Shown here one piece after another: positions 27,227-36,070 of a stretch of 64,000 bases of DNA (the first letter of the stretch is position 1; each line of letters starts with the position of its first letter). Below the pieces are notes generated by a model. It was given only the letters and a program-made list of their open reading frames with translations, did not search any database and was not told where the DNA came from. The position numbers and the translations under genes are program-made. The DNA is from Clostridia bacterium (lineage in GTDB: Bacteria; Bacillota; Clostridia; Christensenellales; UMGS416). Location: positions 264,478 through 328,477 of the forward strand of contig JAFGUF010000031.1 of the NCBI GenBank assembly GCA_016938675.1, given 5' to 3'.

Positions 27227-28137
27227 TGATACATTCAGGAAGCATTACAGATGTAAATGGAATAGAAGCAGGACACTACACAGATGAAGAAAACAAAACC
27301 GGCTGCACGGTAATTTTATGCAAAGAGGGCGCAGTCTGCGGCGTTGACGTAAGGGGCGCTGCTCCGGGAACAAGGGAAACAGACCTTTTGCGGAGTGAAA
27401 ACCTGGTCGAAGAAGTGCACGCTGTGGTTCTGTCGGGCGGCTCGGCCTTCGGGTTGGACAGCGCCTGCGGAGTGATGGAATATTTACGGGACAAAAACAT
27501 CGGGCTGGACACAGGATACGCAAAGGTGCCTATAGTGCCCGCTGCGGTGCTGTATGATTTCGGTGTGGGCAGCAGCAGCGTATATCCTACAAAGGAAAAC
27601 GGATACGCAGCCTGCAAAAATGCGTCTTCTGATTCTCTTAGCCAGGGGCAGGTAGGTGCAGGTACCGGCGCAACAGTAGGCAAAGCGCTTGGACCTCAGT
27701 ATGCCCAGAGGGGCGGAATAGGCACATGCAGCATATCGCTTGAAAACGGTATAGTTATAGCCGCGGTTACGGCTGTTAACGCGCTGGGCGACATTCTGGA
27801 TGAAAAAGGAGAGATTATAGCAGGTGCTTATAATGATGGCTTCATGAACATACGCCAAAGCTCATTGAGAAATGCGAAAATGCACGGGATAAAGGGAGCG
27901 AATACAACAATAGGGGTGCTGGCAACCAATGTGCGGCTGACAAAAGTGCAGGCAAACAAGCTGGCATCCATATGCCAGGATGGAATAGCCGTGTCCATAA
28001 GGCCGAGCCACACGATGTTTGACGGGGACACATATTTCGCCTTAAGCACAGGAAAAAAGGAAATGGAGTTTACGAGGCTATGTACAGTGGCAGCGATGTG
28101 TGTATCACAATCCATAGAAAACGCAGTAAGGGCATAG
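27226..28137 (+). CDS. P1-family (S58/DmpA-like) aminopeptidase
   Basis: A 303-residue enzyme of the DmpA/P1 peptidase family, which self-cleaves to create an N-terminal nucleophile. Family motifs include GSITDVNGIEAGHYTD at the start, VRGAAPGTRETDLL, VVLSGGSAFGLD, GQVGAGTGATVGK and, near the cleavage point, GANTTIGVLATN. Members cut N-terminal D- or beta-amino acids or act in nylon-oligomer breakdown; the natural substrate here is unknown. AAGGAGT favours the ATG at 27226 over 27223. It overlaps the birA stop and is followed one base later by acpS. Confidence 0.85.
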   Translation: MIHSGSITDVNGIEAGHYTDEENKTGCTVILCKEGAVCGVDVRGAAPGTRETDLLRSENLVEEVHAVVLSGGSAFGLDSACGVMEYLRDKNIGLDTGYAKVPIVPAAVLYDFGVGSSSVYPTKENGYAACKNASSDSLSQGQVGAGTGATVGKALGPQYAQRGGIGTCSISLENGIVIAAVTAVNALGDILDEKGEIIAGAYNDGFMNIRQSSLRNAKMHGIKGANTTIGVLATNVRLTKVQANKLASICQDGIAVSIRPSHTMFDGDTYFALSTGKKEMEFTRLCTVAAMCVSQSIENAVRA

Positions 28138-28138
28138 C

Positions 28139-28513
28139 ATGATAATAGGAATAGGAATAGATATCGTTGAGATATCACGCATAAAAAAGCTGATGGAAAA
28201 CGAGCACGCCATAGAGCGGCTTCTTACCCCTGCTGAAATTGAGCTGATGAAAAAGAAGGCTAAGCCCCATGAATTCTTCGCGGGCAGGTTCGCAGCAAAG
28301 GAAGCCGTATCCAAGGCTTTCGGCACAGGCATATCAAAGTGCCCGCCTAATGAAGTGGAGATACTTGCATTGGAATCAGGTGAGCCGTATGTTAATCTAC
28401 AGGGGCATGCAAAGGAACTGTATGACAATAAAAATGCGGCGAGAATATTGATAAGCATAACTCACGAAAAAGAATATGCGGCAGCAACGGCTATACTGGA
28501 AGGAAAAGACTGA
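28139..28513 (+). CDS. acpS: holo-[acyl-carrier-protein] synthase
   Basis: A 124-residue enzyme that transfers phosphopantetheine from CoA to apo-ACP for fatty acid synthesis. It has IGIDIVEISRI at the start and the catalytic FAGRFAAKEAVSKAFG motif, both with the metal- and CoA-binding acids. It also has ISITHEKEYAAA near the end. Length is normal. It begins one base after the S58 peptidase stop and its TGA overlaps the next ATG, so it is translationally coupled on both sides. Confidence 0.94.
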   Translation: MIIGIGIDIVEISRIKKLMENEHAIERLLTPAEIELMKKKAKPHEFFAGRFAAKEAVSKAFGTGISKCPPNEVEILALESGEPYVNLQGHAKELYDNKNAARILISITHEKEYAAATAILEGKD

Positions 28514-29751
28514 TGAAAAAAACCGCGCTTATTTCACTGGATGCGCTCTCTGATACTGAATTTGAAAGGCTTAAGAATCTAAAAAACTTCAATAGGTTTT
28601 TTAGGGAAGGGGTATACTCAAAGAGCTCATTAAGTGTTTACCCCACGCAGACATACACCGTACATACCTCCGTTATAACGGGTAATTTCCCGGATAAGCA
28701 TGGAGTATATAATAATCAGTATTTCCAGCCTTTCAAGCCGGGCAAAAGCAAGAAGTGGTTCTGGTACAGAAACCAGATAAAAAGCGACACATTGTATGAC
28801 GCTGTAAGAAGGCAGAAGGGCAAGGTATCCTCCGTGCTCTGGCATGTGACGGGAAAGGCAAAGATAAAAAATAATGTGCCTGAAATACTGGCAGTAGACA
28901 ACGAAAACCAGGCAGTAAAAGTGCTGAAAAACAGCAGCTTCTTTTTCGCCCTGAGGAGCGAGATAAAATACGGCAGTATACGACGGGGGATATCGCAGCC
29001 TGCACTTGATAATTTCGCGGTGGCGTGCGCAATAGACAGCATCAGAAGGCACTCGCCGGATTTGCTGATGCTGCACCTAGTAAGCATAGACGCGGCGAAG
29101 CACAACTACGGAGTGGAGAGCCCGAAGATAGACGAAGCGCTGGTCGAACTTGACAAAATAATCGGCAGGGTTATTGAAGCCTGCGGAGATGAATATACGA
29201 TAATAATGTTTTCAGACCACGGCCAGTTTACAGTTGAGAAGGAAGTATACCTCAATGTATTTATGGAGAAAAATGGGCTATTAAATTTTAGAAAAAAAGA
29301 ATATAAGGCTTATATTGAGTCAATGGGCGGCAGCGCGGTAGTCAGGGCAAAGAGCGACGAAATTATGGAGAAGGCTTTAGCTCTGCTGAACGAAAATAAG
29401 GATATGCTAGGTATTGAGGATATCTATTCGGGGGATATGCTGCAGAATCTGCATGTGGACAAAAACCTCAAATATATTATTGAGGCTAAGGCAGGGTATC
29501 ATTTCAAGGAGGAAAACAGCAGCGTTGTAATCAGAAACCTTGCAGATGAAAATATCGTTCACGCTACTCACGGATACAGCCCGTACAAGCAAAACTACAA
29601 ATGCGTATTTTTTGCAATGGGCGACGGCATAAAGGCAGGGCATGAAATAAAGCACATGAGCGTGACGGACATCGCGCCAAGTGCAGCGAGGATTCTGGGG
29701 CTGGATGAATTCAGCTGCGACGGCAAAGTGCTGGATGAGATATTTGAATAA
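28513..29751 (+). CDS. type I phosphodiesterase/nucleotide pyrophosphatase-like hydrolase
   Basis: A 412-residue member of the alkaline phosphatase superfamily (PF01663). The first metal-binding Asp lies in LISLDALSD, and the nucleophile Thr lies in VYPTQTYTVHTS (the motif is P-T-x-T in the family). HLVSIDAAKHNYG, FSDHGQF and ATHGYSP give the remaining metal ligands. There is no signal peptide, so it is cytosolic. Family members split phosphodiesters in nucleotides or phosphonates; the substrate is not shown. It overlaps acpS by one base and lies 18 bases before mtnN. Confidence 0.87.
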   Translation: MKKTALISLDALSDTEFERLKNLKNFNRFFREGVYSKSSLSVYPTQTYTVHTSVITGNFPDKHGVYNNQYFQPFKPGKSKKWFWYRNQIKSDTLYDAVRRQKGKVSSVLWHVTGKAKIKNNVPEILAVDNENQAVKVLKNSSFFFALRSEIKYGSIRRGISQPALDNFAVACAIDSIRRHSPDLLMLHLVSIDAAKHNYGVESPKIDEALVELDKIIGRVIEACGDEYTIIMFSDHGQFTVEKEVYLNVFMEKNGLLNFRKKEYKAYIESMGGSAVVRAKSDEIMEKALALLNENKDMLGIEDIYSGDMLQNLHVDKNLKYIIEAKAGYHFKEENSSVVIRNLADENIVHATHGYSPYKQNYKCVFFAMGDGIKAGHEIKHMSVTDIAPSAARILGLDEFSCDGKVLDEIFE

Positions 29752-29769
29752 CTTAAAGGCGGAGGATAT

Positions 29770-30459
29770 ATGATAGGCATAATAGGCGCAATGCAGATAG
29801 AGGTGGACAACCTAATTGAGGAGATGGAAAACACGACTAATCAGGTGATAAGCGGCATAAAATATATAATTGGCACATTATCCGGAAAGGATGTTGTCGT
29901 TGCGAAATGCGGCATCGGCAAGGTTTTCGCTGCCCTTTGCACACAGACAATGATACTAAATTTCAGTCCGAAAATTCTTATTAATACGGGTGTATCAGCA
30001 GGAATACAGTCAGAAACTAATATTGGAGACATAGTAATAGGCAGGAATACTGTTCAGTACGATATGGATACATCTCCGATAGGTGATCCGATTGGCATGA
30101 TATCTGGCATTAACCTTATACATATTCCATGCAGTGACAGCGTGGTTAACATGCTGGACAAAGTGCTCAGCACCATGAATGTAAACCACAAAAAGGGAAC
30201 TATTGCAACGGGCGATAGATTTATATCAGACAGCAGCGAAATAAAGCGTATCAACGAAATGTTCGGCGCAATAGCCTTCGACATGGAGAGCGCCGCTGTA
30301 GCGCAGGTATGCTATGTAAACGGAGTAGAGTGCGGGATAATAAGGTCGGTATCCGATAATGGCAGTGAGGATGCAGGGGTGGACTTTATGCAGTTTGCAA
30401 AGAAGGCTGCAGCAGTAAGCGCGGAAACAGTGAAAAGATTCGTGGAAAGCGAAGGATAG
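29770..30459 (+). CDS. mtnN: 5'-methylthioadenosine/S-adenosylhomocysteine nucleosidase
   Basis: A 229-residue Pfs/MtnN. It begins MIGIIGAMQIEV as usual and contains GIGKVFAALCTQ, NTGVSAGI and the active-site FDMESAAVAQVC with catalytic Glu. SVSDNG near the end gives the catalytic Asp. It cuts adenine off S-adenosylhomocysteine and methylthioadenosine. Its S-ribosylhomocysteine product feeds LuxS, whose gene is 4.4 kb downstream. GGCGGAGG precedes the ATG. It lies in the cobO-ogt operon. Confidence 0.94.
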   Translation: MIGIIGAMQIEVDNLIEEMENTTNQVISGIKYIIGTLSGKDVVVAKCGIGKVFAALCTQTMILNFSPKILINTGVSAGIQSETNIGDIVIGRNTVQYDMDTSPIGDPIGMISGINLIHIPCSDSVVNMLDKVLSTMNVNHKKGTIATGDRFISDSSEIKRINEMFGAIAFDMESAAVAQVCYVNGVECGIIRSVSDNGSEDAGVDFMQFAKKAAAVSAETVKRFVESEG

Positions 30460-30461
30460 GG

Positions 30462-30941
30462 ATGTTTTATACAAAATATGAAAGCATTGTTGCGCCAATG
30501 ATACTGGTAGGCGACGAAAAAGGGATTGCAAGACTGTATTTTGATATTCCGGAGGCAAAGAAAAAGCTGGCTTCGGATGCTGAATGGGAATATAACGACA
30601 GCTTCTTTGATGATGTGAAGTCAGAGCTTAAAGAGTACTTTGAAGGCAGCAGGAAGGCCTTTTCCATTAAGCTTAATCCGTCTGGTACTGCTTTTCAAAA
30701 AAACATTTGGAACATCTTGATGCGGATACCATATGGGGAGACACGTACATATAGTCAAATAGCGACGGATGCCGGCAATCCAAATGCGTCACGTGCTGCA
30801 GGCAGCGCCGCAGGCAGAAACCCGATACCAATAATAATCCCATGCCACAGGGTAATCGGTGCATCAGGTCAGCTGACGGGCTATGCTTTCGGAGTGGAGA
30901 TGAAGAAAAATCTACTGGAACTTGAAAAGAAGCATATATAA
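30462..30941 (+). CDS. ogt: methylated-DNA-[protein]-cysteine S-methyltransferase
   Basis: A 159-residue suicide alkyltransferase that repairs O6-methylguanine. The acceptor Cys is in IIIPCHRVIGASG, and the helix-turn-helix region reads GETRTYSQIATDAGNPNASRAAGSA. The usual YAGG after the active site is YAFG here, a mild change. It is the last gene of the operon, two bases after mtnN. With the AlkX-like glycosylase at 1440 it gives two alkylation-repair routes in the window. Confidence 0.93.
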   Translation: MFYTKYESIVAPMILVGDEKGIARLYFDIPEAKKKLASDAEWEYNDSFFDDVKSELKEYFEGSRKAFSIKLNPSGTAFQKNIWNILMRIPYGETRTYSQIATDAGNPNASRAAGSAAGRNPIPIIIPCHRVIGASGQLTGYAFGVEMKKNLLELEKKHI

Positions 30942-31058
30942 GGAAGTAGCTTCCATGCCCAATAGCAGCAGCCATCTCTCATTAAAGTATTCAGCCAAAT
31001 GTCCAAAAATCCCCTTAATAGTGGGGGTTCGTGTAAAAACGCCGTAAATAAATAGTTC

Positions 31059-31087
31059 TTGTCTTTTATATCAAAGGCTGATATACT
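31059..31087 (+). promoter_or_regulatory. promoter of the zinc-ribbon gene
   Basis: TTGTCT (31059-31064) and TATACT (31082-31087), 17 bases apart, about 60 bases before the start codon. The leader contains the short inverted repeat AATCGC-GTA-GCGAGATT. Confidence 0.6.
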
Positions 31088-31150
31088 ATGTGCATTGGTA
31101 TAAATGTACCATGATTAATCGCGTAGCGAGATTTACAAAGGAGTATAGGT

Positions 31151-31441
31151 ATGTACGAAGACAAGACATTAGCTTGCGTCGAGTGTGGCAAAGAGTTCGT
31201 ATTCAGCGCATCAGAACAGGAATTTTATGCAGAGAAGGGTTTCCAAAACGAACCTAAACGCTGCTCAGACTGCCGCCAGTCCCGCAAACATGACCGTAGA
31301 CAACAACGCACACATAGGGAAATGCACACAGTAGTTTGCGATGAATGCGGCGCAGAGTGTCAGGTACCGTTCCTTCCTAAGGAAGACAAGCCGGTATACT
31401 GCGACGAGTGTTTTGCAAAGAAACGTGAAAGCGGATATTAA
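31151..31441 (+). CDS. zinc-ribbon protein, CxxC-type, function unknown
   Basis: A 96-residue cytosolic protein with two zinc-binding units: CVECG..CSDCR with about 20 residues between (the zf-trcl/probable zinc-ribbon pattern, PF13451), then CDECG..CDECF. The centre is very basic (RKHDRRQQRTHRE), so nucleic-acid binding is possible. Such proteins are common in Clostridia, have no known role and are often well expressed. AAAGGAGT precedes the ATG. It is a single gene with its own promoter and terminator. Confidence 0.85.
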   Translation: MYEDKTLACVECGKEFVFSASEQEFYAEKGFQNEPKRCSDCRQSRKHDRRQQRTHREMHTVVCDECGAECQVPFLPKEDKPVYCDECFAKKRESGY

Positions 31442-31474
31442 TACATAGTATTATTGTTTAGATTTCAAAAAAAC

Positions 31475-31499
31475 AACGCTGGTAATGCCAGCGTTTTTA
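31475..31499 (+). terminator. terminator after the zinc-ribbon gene
   Basis: AACGCTGG-TAATG-CCAGCGTT perfect stem with TTTT tail. Confidence 0.88.
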
Positions 31500-31563
31500 T
31501 TATATAATGATTTATATATAAGTATAAAAATACAATTTATGTTGGCATTTCACGAGGGGATTA

Positions 31564-33819
31564 ATGAGTGACTTTTTAAAGACATGTTTATGGATATGCG
31601 GTGATGAGAAGATTGCCTCACCTTTGTTCAGAAAAGCTTTTTCAGCAAATAAGGACATAGAAAGCGCAGTACTGTTTTGCACCGGATTAGGTTACTTTGA
31701 AAGCTATGTCAACGGAATGAGAATAGGCGACGATGTGCTTGTGCCCGCGCAGACGGATTATGATTACCGCACACTCCGCAGCTCAAATCCCGCACTTAAT
31801 TTAAAATCAAGAACAAAAATATATTATCTTCAATATGATGTAACAAAGCAGATTGCCAAGGGCGACAACTGCATCGGCATGTGGCTGGGCAATGGCTTCT
31901 ACAGGCAGACAGAAAAGAATGACTCGGACTCGTTTAGTTATGATATCCCTAAAACAATTGTTAGACTGAATATAAAATACAAAGACGGCACAGAGGACAA
32001 TATAGTATCGGATGAGACGTGGTTTTTCAATGAAAGCCCCATAATATATAACAATGTTTATTACGGAGAGGTATTCGACGCCAATAAAACCATTCCCGAC
32101 TGGTGCCTGCCCAAGTGCAACATGGAAACGTGGCGAAAGGCCAAGAGGGCAGACACGCCCACAGGCACGCTTATGCTGCAGGACTGCCCAACAGACAAGG
32201 TGCAGCAGAATTACCTTCCCAAGCTGATATACAAGGACTATAACCGCGCTGTATATGACATCGGCAAGAATATATCAGGCTGGATTCTTCTGGGTGTTTC
32301 CGGCGTAAAGGGCCAGGAAGTAGTTATAAGCTTTTCAGAGGAAATTGACGATAATAAGGTGCTGGACTACACTTCGACAACTTCCCGAAGGACAGACCAG
32401 ATACAAAAGCTGACCTATATTTTAAATGACGAAATGATACAATACTACACGCCCAAATTTTCTTGGGCTTCATTCAGGTATATTGAGGTTGAGACCAGGG
32501 CGGAGATATTTGAGCTGCGTGCTAGGTTTATCGGCACTAATGTAAAGCAGCAGGGGTCGTTTTTCTGCTCAAACAAGTTGTATAATGATTTGTATCATAT
32601 GTATGTCAATTCCCAAAGGGCCAATTTGCACGGTAGCGTAGTCACCGACACACCACACAGAGACAGAACAGGACTGACATCAATTGGACAGCTGGCCTCC
32701 GAGCCTCTTCTTTTGACATTCAGCTCGTATTCGCTGGTCAGAAAATGGATAGACGACATTTTAGATTCTCAGGATTTGGTAACCGGCTATGTGCCAAACA
32801 GCGCGCCGTATATGGGAGCGCTGGGTGGAATAAGCTGGGGCGGTTCTATTGTCATACTGCCGTTTAAGTACTATCAAGAAACGGGCGATATTGCAATACT
32901 CCAGAAAACATATAAAGCAATGCAGCTTTATATGGATTATTTAAAGACCGCAGCAAATGATGAATTCGTTATAGACGGCACAGACAATGAGCTCTTCCAA
33001 GGCGAGATAAACACGCCGGACAGAGTGGAGCTGCCCAAGGAATTTATAAACACTTGCATGTACGCATATCTCGCTAGGCTAATGGTCTATGTAAGCGAGG
33101 AACTGGATGAAGACAGCAGCGAGTATGTGATAGCGTGCAAAAACATAGTAAAGACCATCACAAAGAAATGGTATGACCCGGCGAGGAAATCATTCTTCCA
33201 TAATGTTCAGGGAGCGAATGCGTACGCCCTCTGGGTGAATGCTGTGCCAAAAGCAGACATAAAGGCAGTGGCTAAAAACATGGCTGAGCATATAGAAAAT
33301 ACGTGCGAAGGGCATCTGGACACAGGCGTGTTCGGCACACCAATTCTGCTGGATATGCTTACGAAGTATTCCTACGCCAGAGTTGCATACAACGCAATGA
33401 ACAAGATGACATATCCGTCATTCGGGTATATGCGCAAGATGGGATCATCAACGCTGTGGGAGAAATTCAACGGCAAGGGCTCACATAACTGCACATTGTT
33501 CGGCTCGTATATCACGTGGTTCATACGCTCTATCGTTGGCATCAATCTCGATTACATATCCCCCGGCTATGACAATGTAAATATCAACCCTTCCCTGGTT
33601 GCCTACTTTGAGTATGCTTCCGGCAAATTAGTGACCGTTAATAATGAACTGGTAAGCGTATCCTGGAACAAGCAGGGCGACGAAATAATATTTGATATTA
33701 TCCTGCCGGAGACTTCAAATTATAAATTCTTCTGCCCAAAAGGCTATGATGTGGTCAGCACGAAGAAAATAAGCGCTACAAATCTTTGCATCATAATTAA
33801 GATAAGCGATACCCTTTAA
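31564..33819 (+). CDS. GH78 alpha-L-rhamnosidase-like protein, altered active site
   Basis: A 751-residue cytosolic protein with the layout of GH78 rhamnosidases: an N-terminal beta domain (LFCTGLGYFESYVNGMRIGDDVLVPAQTDYDYR), a second beta domain, an (alpha/alpha)6 barrel from about 340 to 670 and a C-terminal beta domain. In GH78 the catalytic loop usually reads DCPxRDER or DCPHRERxGYxGD. Here it reads DTPHRDRTGLTSIGQ (362-376), so the general-acid Glu is replaced by Asp or Arg depending on alignment, and the later Asp is lost. The general-base Glu in TLWEKF (633) is kept. It has no signal peptide. Activity and substrate are therefore uncertain. Confidence 0.82.
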   Translation: MSDFLKTCLWICGDEKIASPLFRKAFSANKDIESAVLFCTGLGYFESYVNGMRIGDDVLVPAQTDYDYRTLRSSNPALNLKSRTKIYYLQYDVTKQIAKGDNCIGMWLGNGFYRQTEKNDSDSFSYDIPKTIVRLNIKYKDGTEDNIVSDETWFFNESPIIYNNVYYGEVFDANKTIPDWCLPKCNMETWRKAKRADTPTGTLMLQDCPTDKVQQNYLPKLIYKDYNRAVYDIGKNISGWILLGVSGVKGQEVVISFSEEIDDNKVLDYTSTTSRRTDQIQKLTYILNDEMIQYYTPKFSWASFRYIEVETRAEIFELRARFIGTNVKQQGSFFCSNKLYNDLYHMYVNSQRANLHGSVVTDTPHRDRTGLTSIGQLASEPLLLTFSSYSLVRKWIDDILDSQDLVTGYVPNSAPYMGALGGISWGGSIVILPFKYYQETGDIAILQKTYKAMQLYMDYLKTAANDEFVIDGTDNELFQGEINTPDRVELPKEFINTCMYAYLARLMVYVSEELDEDSSEYVIACKNIVKTITKKWYDPARKSFFHNVQGANAYALWVNAVPKADIKAVAKNMAEHIENTCEGHLDTGVFGTPILLDMLTKYSYARVAYNAMNKMTYPSFGYMRKMGSSTLWEKFNGKGSHNCTLFGSYITWFIRSIVGINLDYISPGYDNVNINPSLVAYFEYASGKLVTVNNELVSVSWNKQGDEIIFDIILPETSNYKFFCPKGYDVVSTKKISATNLCIIIKISDTL

Positions 33820-33851
33820 AAGGCCTCTTAATCAAATTAAAATTTTATCAT

Positions 33852-33907
33852 TTGACTTATAACAAAAATATGTTAAAATTAATCAGAATAATTGTTAGTA
33901 GTACTAA
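33852..33907 (+). promoter_or_regulatory. degV promoter and possible operator
   Basis: TTGACT (33852-33857) and TAAAAT (33874-33879), 16 bases apart, followed by the palindrome TTAGTA-G-TACTAA (33895-33907) about 60 bases before the start codon. Confidence 0.5.
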
Positions 33908-33967
33908 TAAAATTGCACTTATTTTATTCTTTTATTCACATGTTGGTACTACGGAAAGAGGAAAAAT

Positions 33968-34807
33968 ATGGCGATAAAAATTCTGACTGATTCAACTGCG
34001 GACTTGCCACAGGAGATTGTTGACAAATTCGGCATTATTGTTTTGCCGCTCAGGGTAATATTCGGCAAAAAGGAATATGTAGACGGCGTGGATTTATCGG
34101 TTGATAAATTCTATAAAATGCTCTCTGAGGCTGACGATCTTCCCACTACTTCTCAGGTTACGCCGGAGCAGTACATGGAGCATTTCGAGCAGGCGAAGGC
34201 AGCAGGCGACGATTTGATATGCATACACGTCAGCTCATCCATGAGCGGAACTCTTCAGTCTGCGAATATCGCTCGAGAGCATATCAATTATAAGGGAATA
34301 CACATTATTGATTCACGCACAGTAACTGTTCAGTTGGGGCTTATGGTGCTTGAGGCATGCGAAATGCGCGAAAACGGCGCCAGCGCAGAGGAGATAATAG
34401 CTAGAGTAATCAGCATGATTAATTCAACTATTCTATATGCGAGTATTGCTACATTAAAATATTTGAAAAAGGGCGGCAGGATAAAGGCGACATCCGCTGC
34501 AATTGGCAACGCTCTTAATATCAAGCCGATTATAACCATTGCTGATGGATTGGTGGAATCCATAGGCAAGGCAAGAGGCGTTAAGAAATCATTTGAGGAA
34601 ATAAAGAATATTATTGATATGTCCGGCACGACATTGAATGATAAAAGGATTTTTTTGGGCCACGCTGACGATTTGGACAATTTAGCCAAGCTCAAGGAAT
34701 TCATACTTGCAAATTATAAGCCAAAGGAAATAGTTGACTGCGTAGTAGGAAGCGTAGTGGGCACCCATGCGGGGCCGGGCTGCGTGGCTATGGCCTTTGA
34801 GAGGTAA
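33968..34807 (+). CDS. DegV family fatty-acid-binding protein
   Basis: A 279-residue DegV/FakB-type protein. It begins with IKILTDSTADLPQEI, has ISSSMSGTLQSA-type lipid-head-group binding (HVSSSMSGTLQS), and ends with GSVVGTHAGPGCVAMAF. These are the conserved fatty-acid and phosphate contacts. FakB proteins present a fatty acid to the kinase FakA for phosphorylation; fakA is not in the window. AGAGGAA precedes the ATG. Confidence 0.93.
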   Translation: MAIKILTDSTADLPQEIVDKFGIIVLPLRVIFGKKEYVDGVDLSVDKFYKMLSEADDLPTTSQVTPEQYMEHFEQAKAAGDDLICIHVSSSMSGTLQSANIAREHINYKGIHIIDSRTVTVQLGLMVLEACEMRENGASAEEIIARVISMINSTILYASIATLKYLKKGGRIKATSAAIGNALNIKPIITIADGLVESIGKARGVKKSFEEIKNIIDMSGTTLNDKRIFLGHADDLDNLAKLKEFILANYKPKEIVDCVVGSVVGTHAGPGCVAMAFER

Positions 34808-34829
34808 ACAATCATAAATCACAAAATCA

Positions 34830-34864
34830 AACAGCTGCCTTCATATGAAGGCAGCTGTTTTTTA
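34830..34864. terminator. bidirectional terminator between degV and luxS
   Basis: A long perfect stem: AACAGCTGCCTTCA pairs with the complement through TGAAGGCAGCTGTT (34830-34857). It has T tract on the plus strand and can serve the convergent luxS as well. Confidence 0.85.
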
Positions 34865-35335
34865 ATAGTTTAGATTTTCTGGTTTCAAATCATTCAATAC
34901 TTCATCAATATATTTTCTGGCCATGTACTTTGTCATATCCAGATTATGATCCAGATAATTGCCGCACTCAGCTGCGGCTGCCCCGGGTATGTCCCCCTCA
35001 AAGGATGCAATGAATTCAAACATTTCTTTAATTACAGGCACAGCATCTTCAGATGTCATATCCTCGCCTATAATCAGGTAGAAGCCCGTGCGGCATCCCA
35101 TCGGGCCAAAGTAAACAATTTTATCCTTATACTTTGATTCGTTGCGCAGATATGTCGCCCCGAGATGCTCCACTGTGTGCATTTCGGCAGTATTAATAAC
35201 CGGCTCAAAATTCGGGCGCTTGACCCTTATATCAAATGTTGTCAGCATAGCACCTTGTATCTTGTCTTTTCTGGACACATAAATGCCCGGAAGCAGACTC
35301 AAATGGTCTATACTAAAACTCGCGATTTTTTCCAT
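34862..35335 (-). CDS. luxS: S-ribosylhomocysteine lyase
   Basis: A 157-residue LuxS. Metal ligands are in HTVEH (His, His) and GPMGCRTGFYL (Cys). The family start MEKIASFSIDHLSLLPGIYVSR and FDIRVKRPN are present. It splits S-ribosylhomocysteine into homocysteine and DPD, the source of autoinducer-2. The mtnN gene nearby supplies its substrate. It stands alone; a role in methyl recycling is certain from the family, while signalling is only possible. Confidence 0.95.
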   Translation of the reverse strand: MEKIASFSIDHLSLLPGIYVSRKDKIQGAMLTTFDIRVKRPNFEPVINTAEMHTVEHLGATYLRNESKYKDKIVYFGPMGCRTGFYLIIGEDMTSEDAVPVIKEMFEFIASFEGDIPGAAAAECGNYLDHNLDMTKYMARKYIDEVLNDLKPENLNY

Positions 35336-35397
35336 TTCTTTTGCTCCTTGTTTTCATATAGTTCAGGCTGCCATAGGGCAGCCTGATGTATCATTTA

Positions 35398-36033
35398 TTA
35401 TTTTTCCTGTGTGATTACGACGCGTCTGTTGGTGCCTGTTCCGTGTGAATGAGTGGTGATATCCGGCTCTTCGCTGAGCGCTGTGTGTATGATGCGGCGT
35501 TCGTATGAATTCATAGGCTCAAGCTGAACATTTTTTCCTGTCCTGCGGGCTTTGTTGGCTAGCTTGTGGGCAAGGCTGGTCAATGTCTCTTCGCGCTTTC
35601 TGCGGTATCCGCCGATATCCAGCTTTATGCGGATATAGTCATCTTCCGTCTCGCCGTTATGGTGGTTTACAACCAATCCTGTAAGCAGCTGCAGCGCTTC
35701 CAGTGTGTCGCCTCTGTGGCCTATCATATTTCCGAGGTTTTCGCCTTCCATTTTTATTTTCAGGCAGTCAACGTCCTCTGCTACCGCAATACCAGGATCG
35801 GGAGAACCCATAAGGTCTGCAACATGTGCCAAAAAGCTCACCGCTCTGTTGGATGTGGAATATTTTTCGCTTACTCTTACGCGAGCCATTTTTACGCCAA
35901 GCAGCCCGAGTACGCCCTTTCCGCCTCCGTCAAGTATATCTATATGGGCTTCGTCTAATGTTAAATCCAGCTGGCTAAGTCCGTTTTGAACAGCTTCTTC
36001 AACTGTCTTTCCGATTACTTCTACTGTTTTCAT
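35398..36033 (-). CDS. jag: SpoIIIJ-associated RNA-binding protein (Jag/KhpB)
   Basis: A 211-residue protein with three parts: Jag-N (about 1-55, MKTVEVIGKTVEEAVQNGLSQL), a KH domain (about 85-140, with GHRGDTLEALQLL as its GxxG loop) and an R3H domain (about 150-211, with PMNSYERRIIH). It binds RNA and affects cell division and elongation in Gram-positive bacteria. It is the last gene of the rpmH cluster, in the usual order, 37 bases after yidC. Confidence 0.94.
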   Translation of the reverse strand: MKTVEVIGKTVEEAVQNGLSQLDLTLDEAHIDILDGGGKGVLGLLGVKMARVRVSEKYSTSNRAVSFLAHVADLMGSPDPGIAVAEDVDCLKIKMEGENLGNMIGHRGDTLEALQLLTGLVVNHHNGETEDDYIRIKLDIGGYRRKREETLTSLAHKLANKARRTGKNVQLEPMNSYERRIIHTALSEEPDITTHSHGTGTNRRVVITQEK

Positions 36034-36070
36034 TTATGTGCCTCCTAATTGCCTCAAGGCAATAGCGTAA

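Noticed and set aside
27245..27858. Several open frames on the minus strand within the S58 peptidase gene
   Set aside because: They shadow a strong coding frame, lack ribosome sites and have no family motifs.
31003..31035. CCCC/GGGG hairpin after ogt as terminator of the seven-gene operon
   Set aside because: The stem is short and is followed by GTTCGTG rather than a T tract; possible but not supported.
30954..31046. Thirty-codon reading frame after ogt
   Set aside because: Weak ribosome site, no recognisable motif, and composition like random AT-rich sequence.
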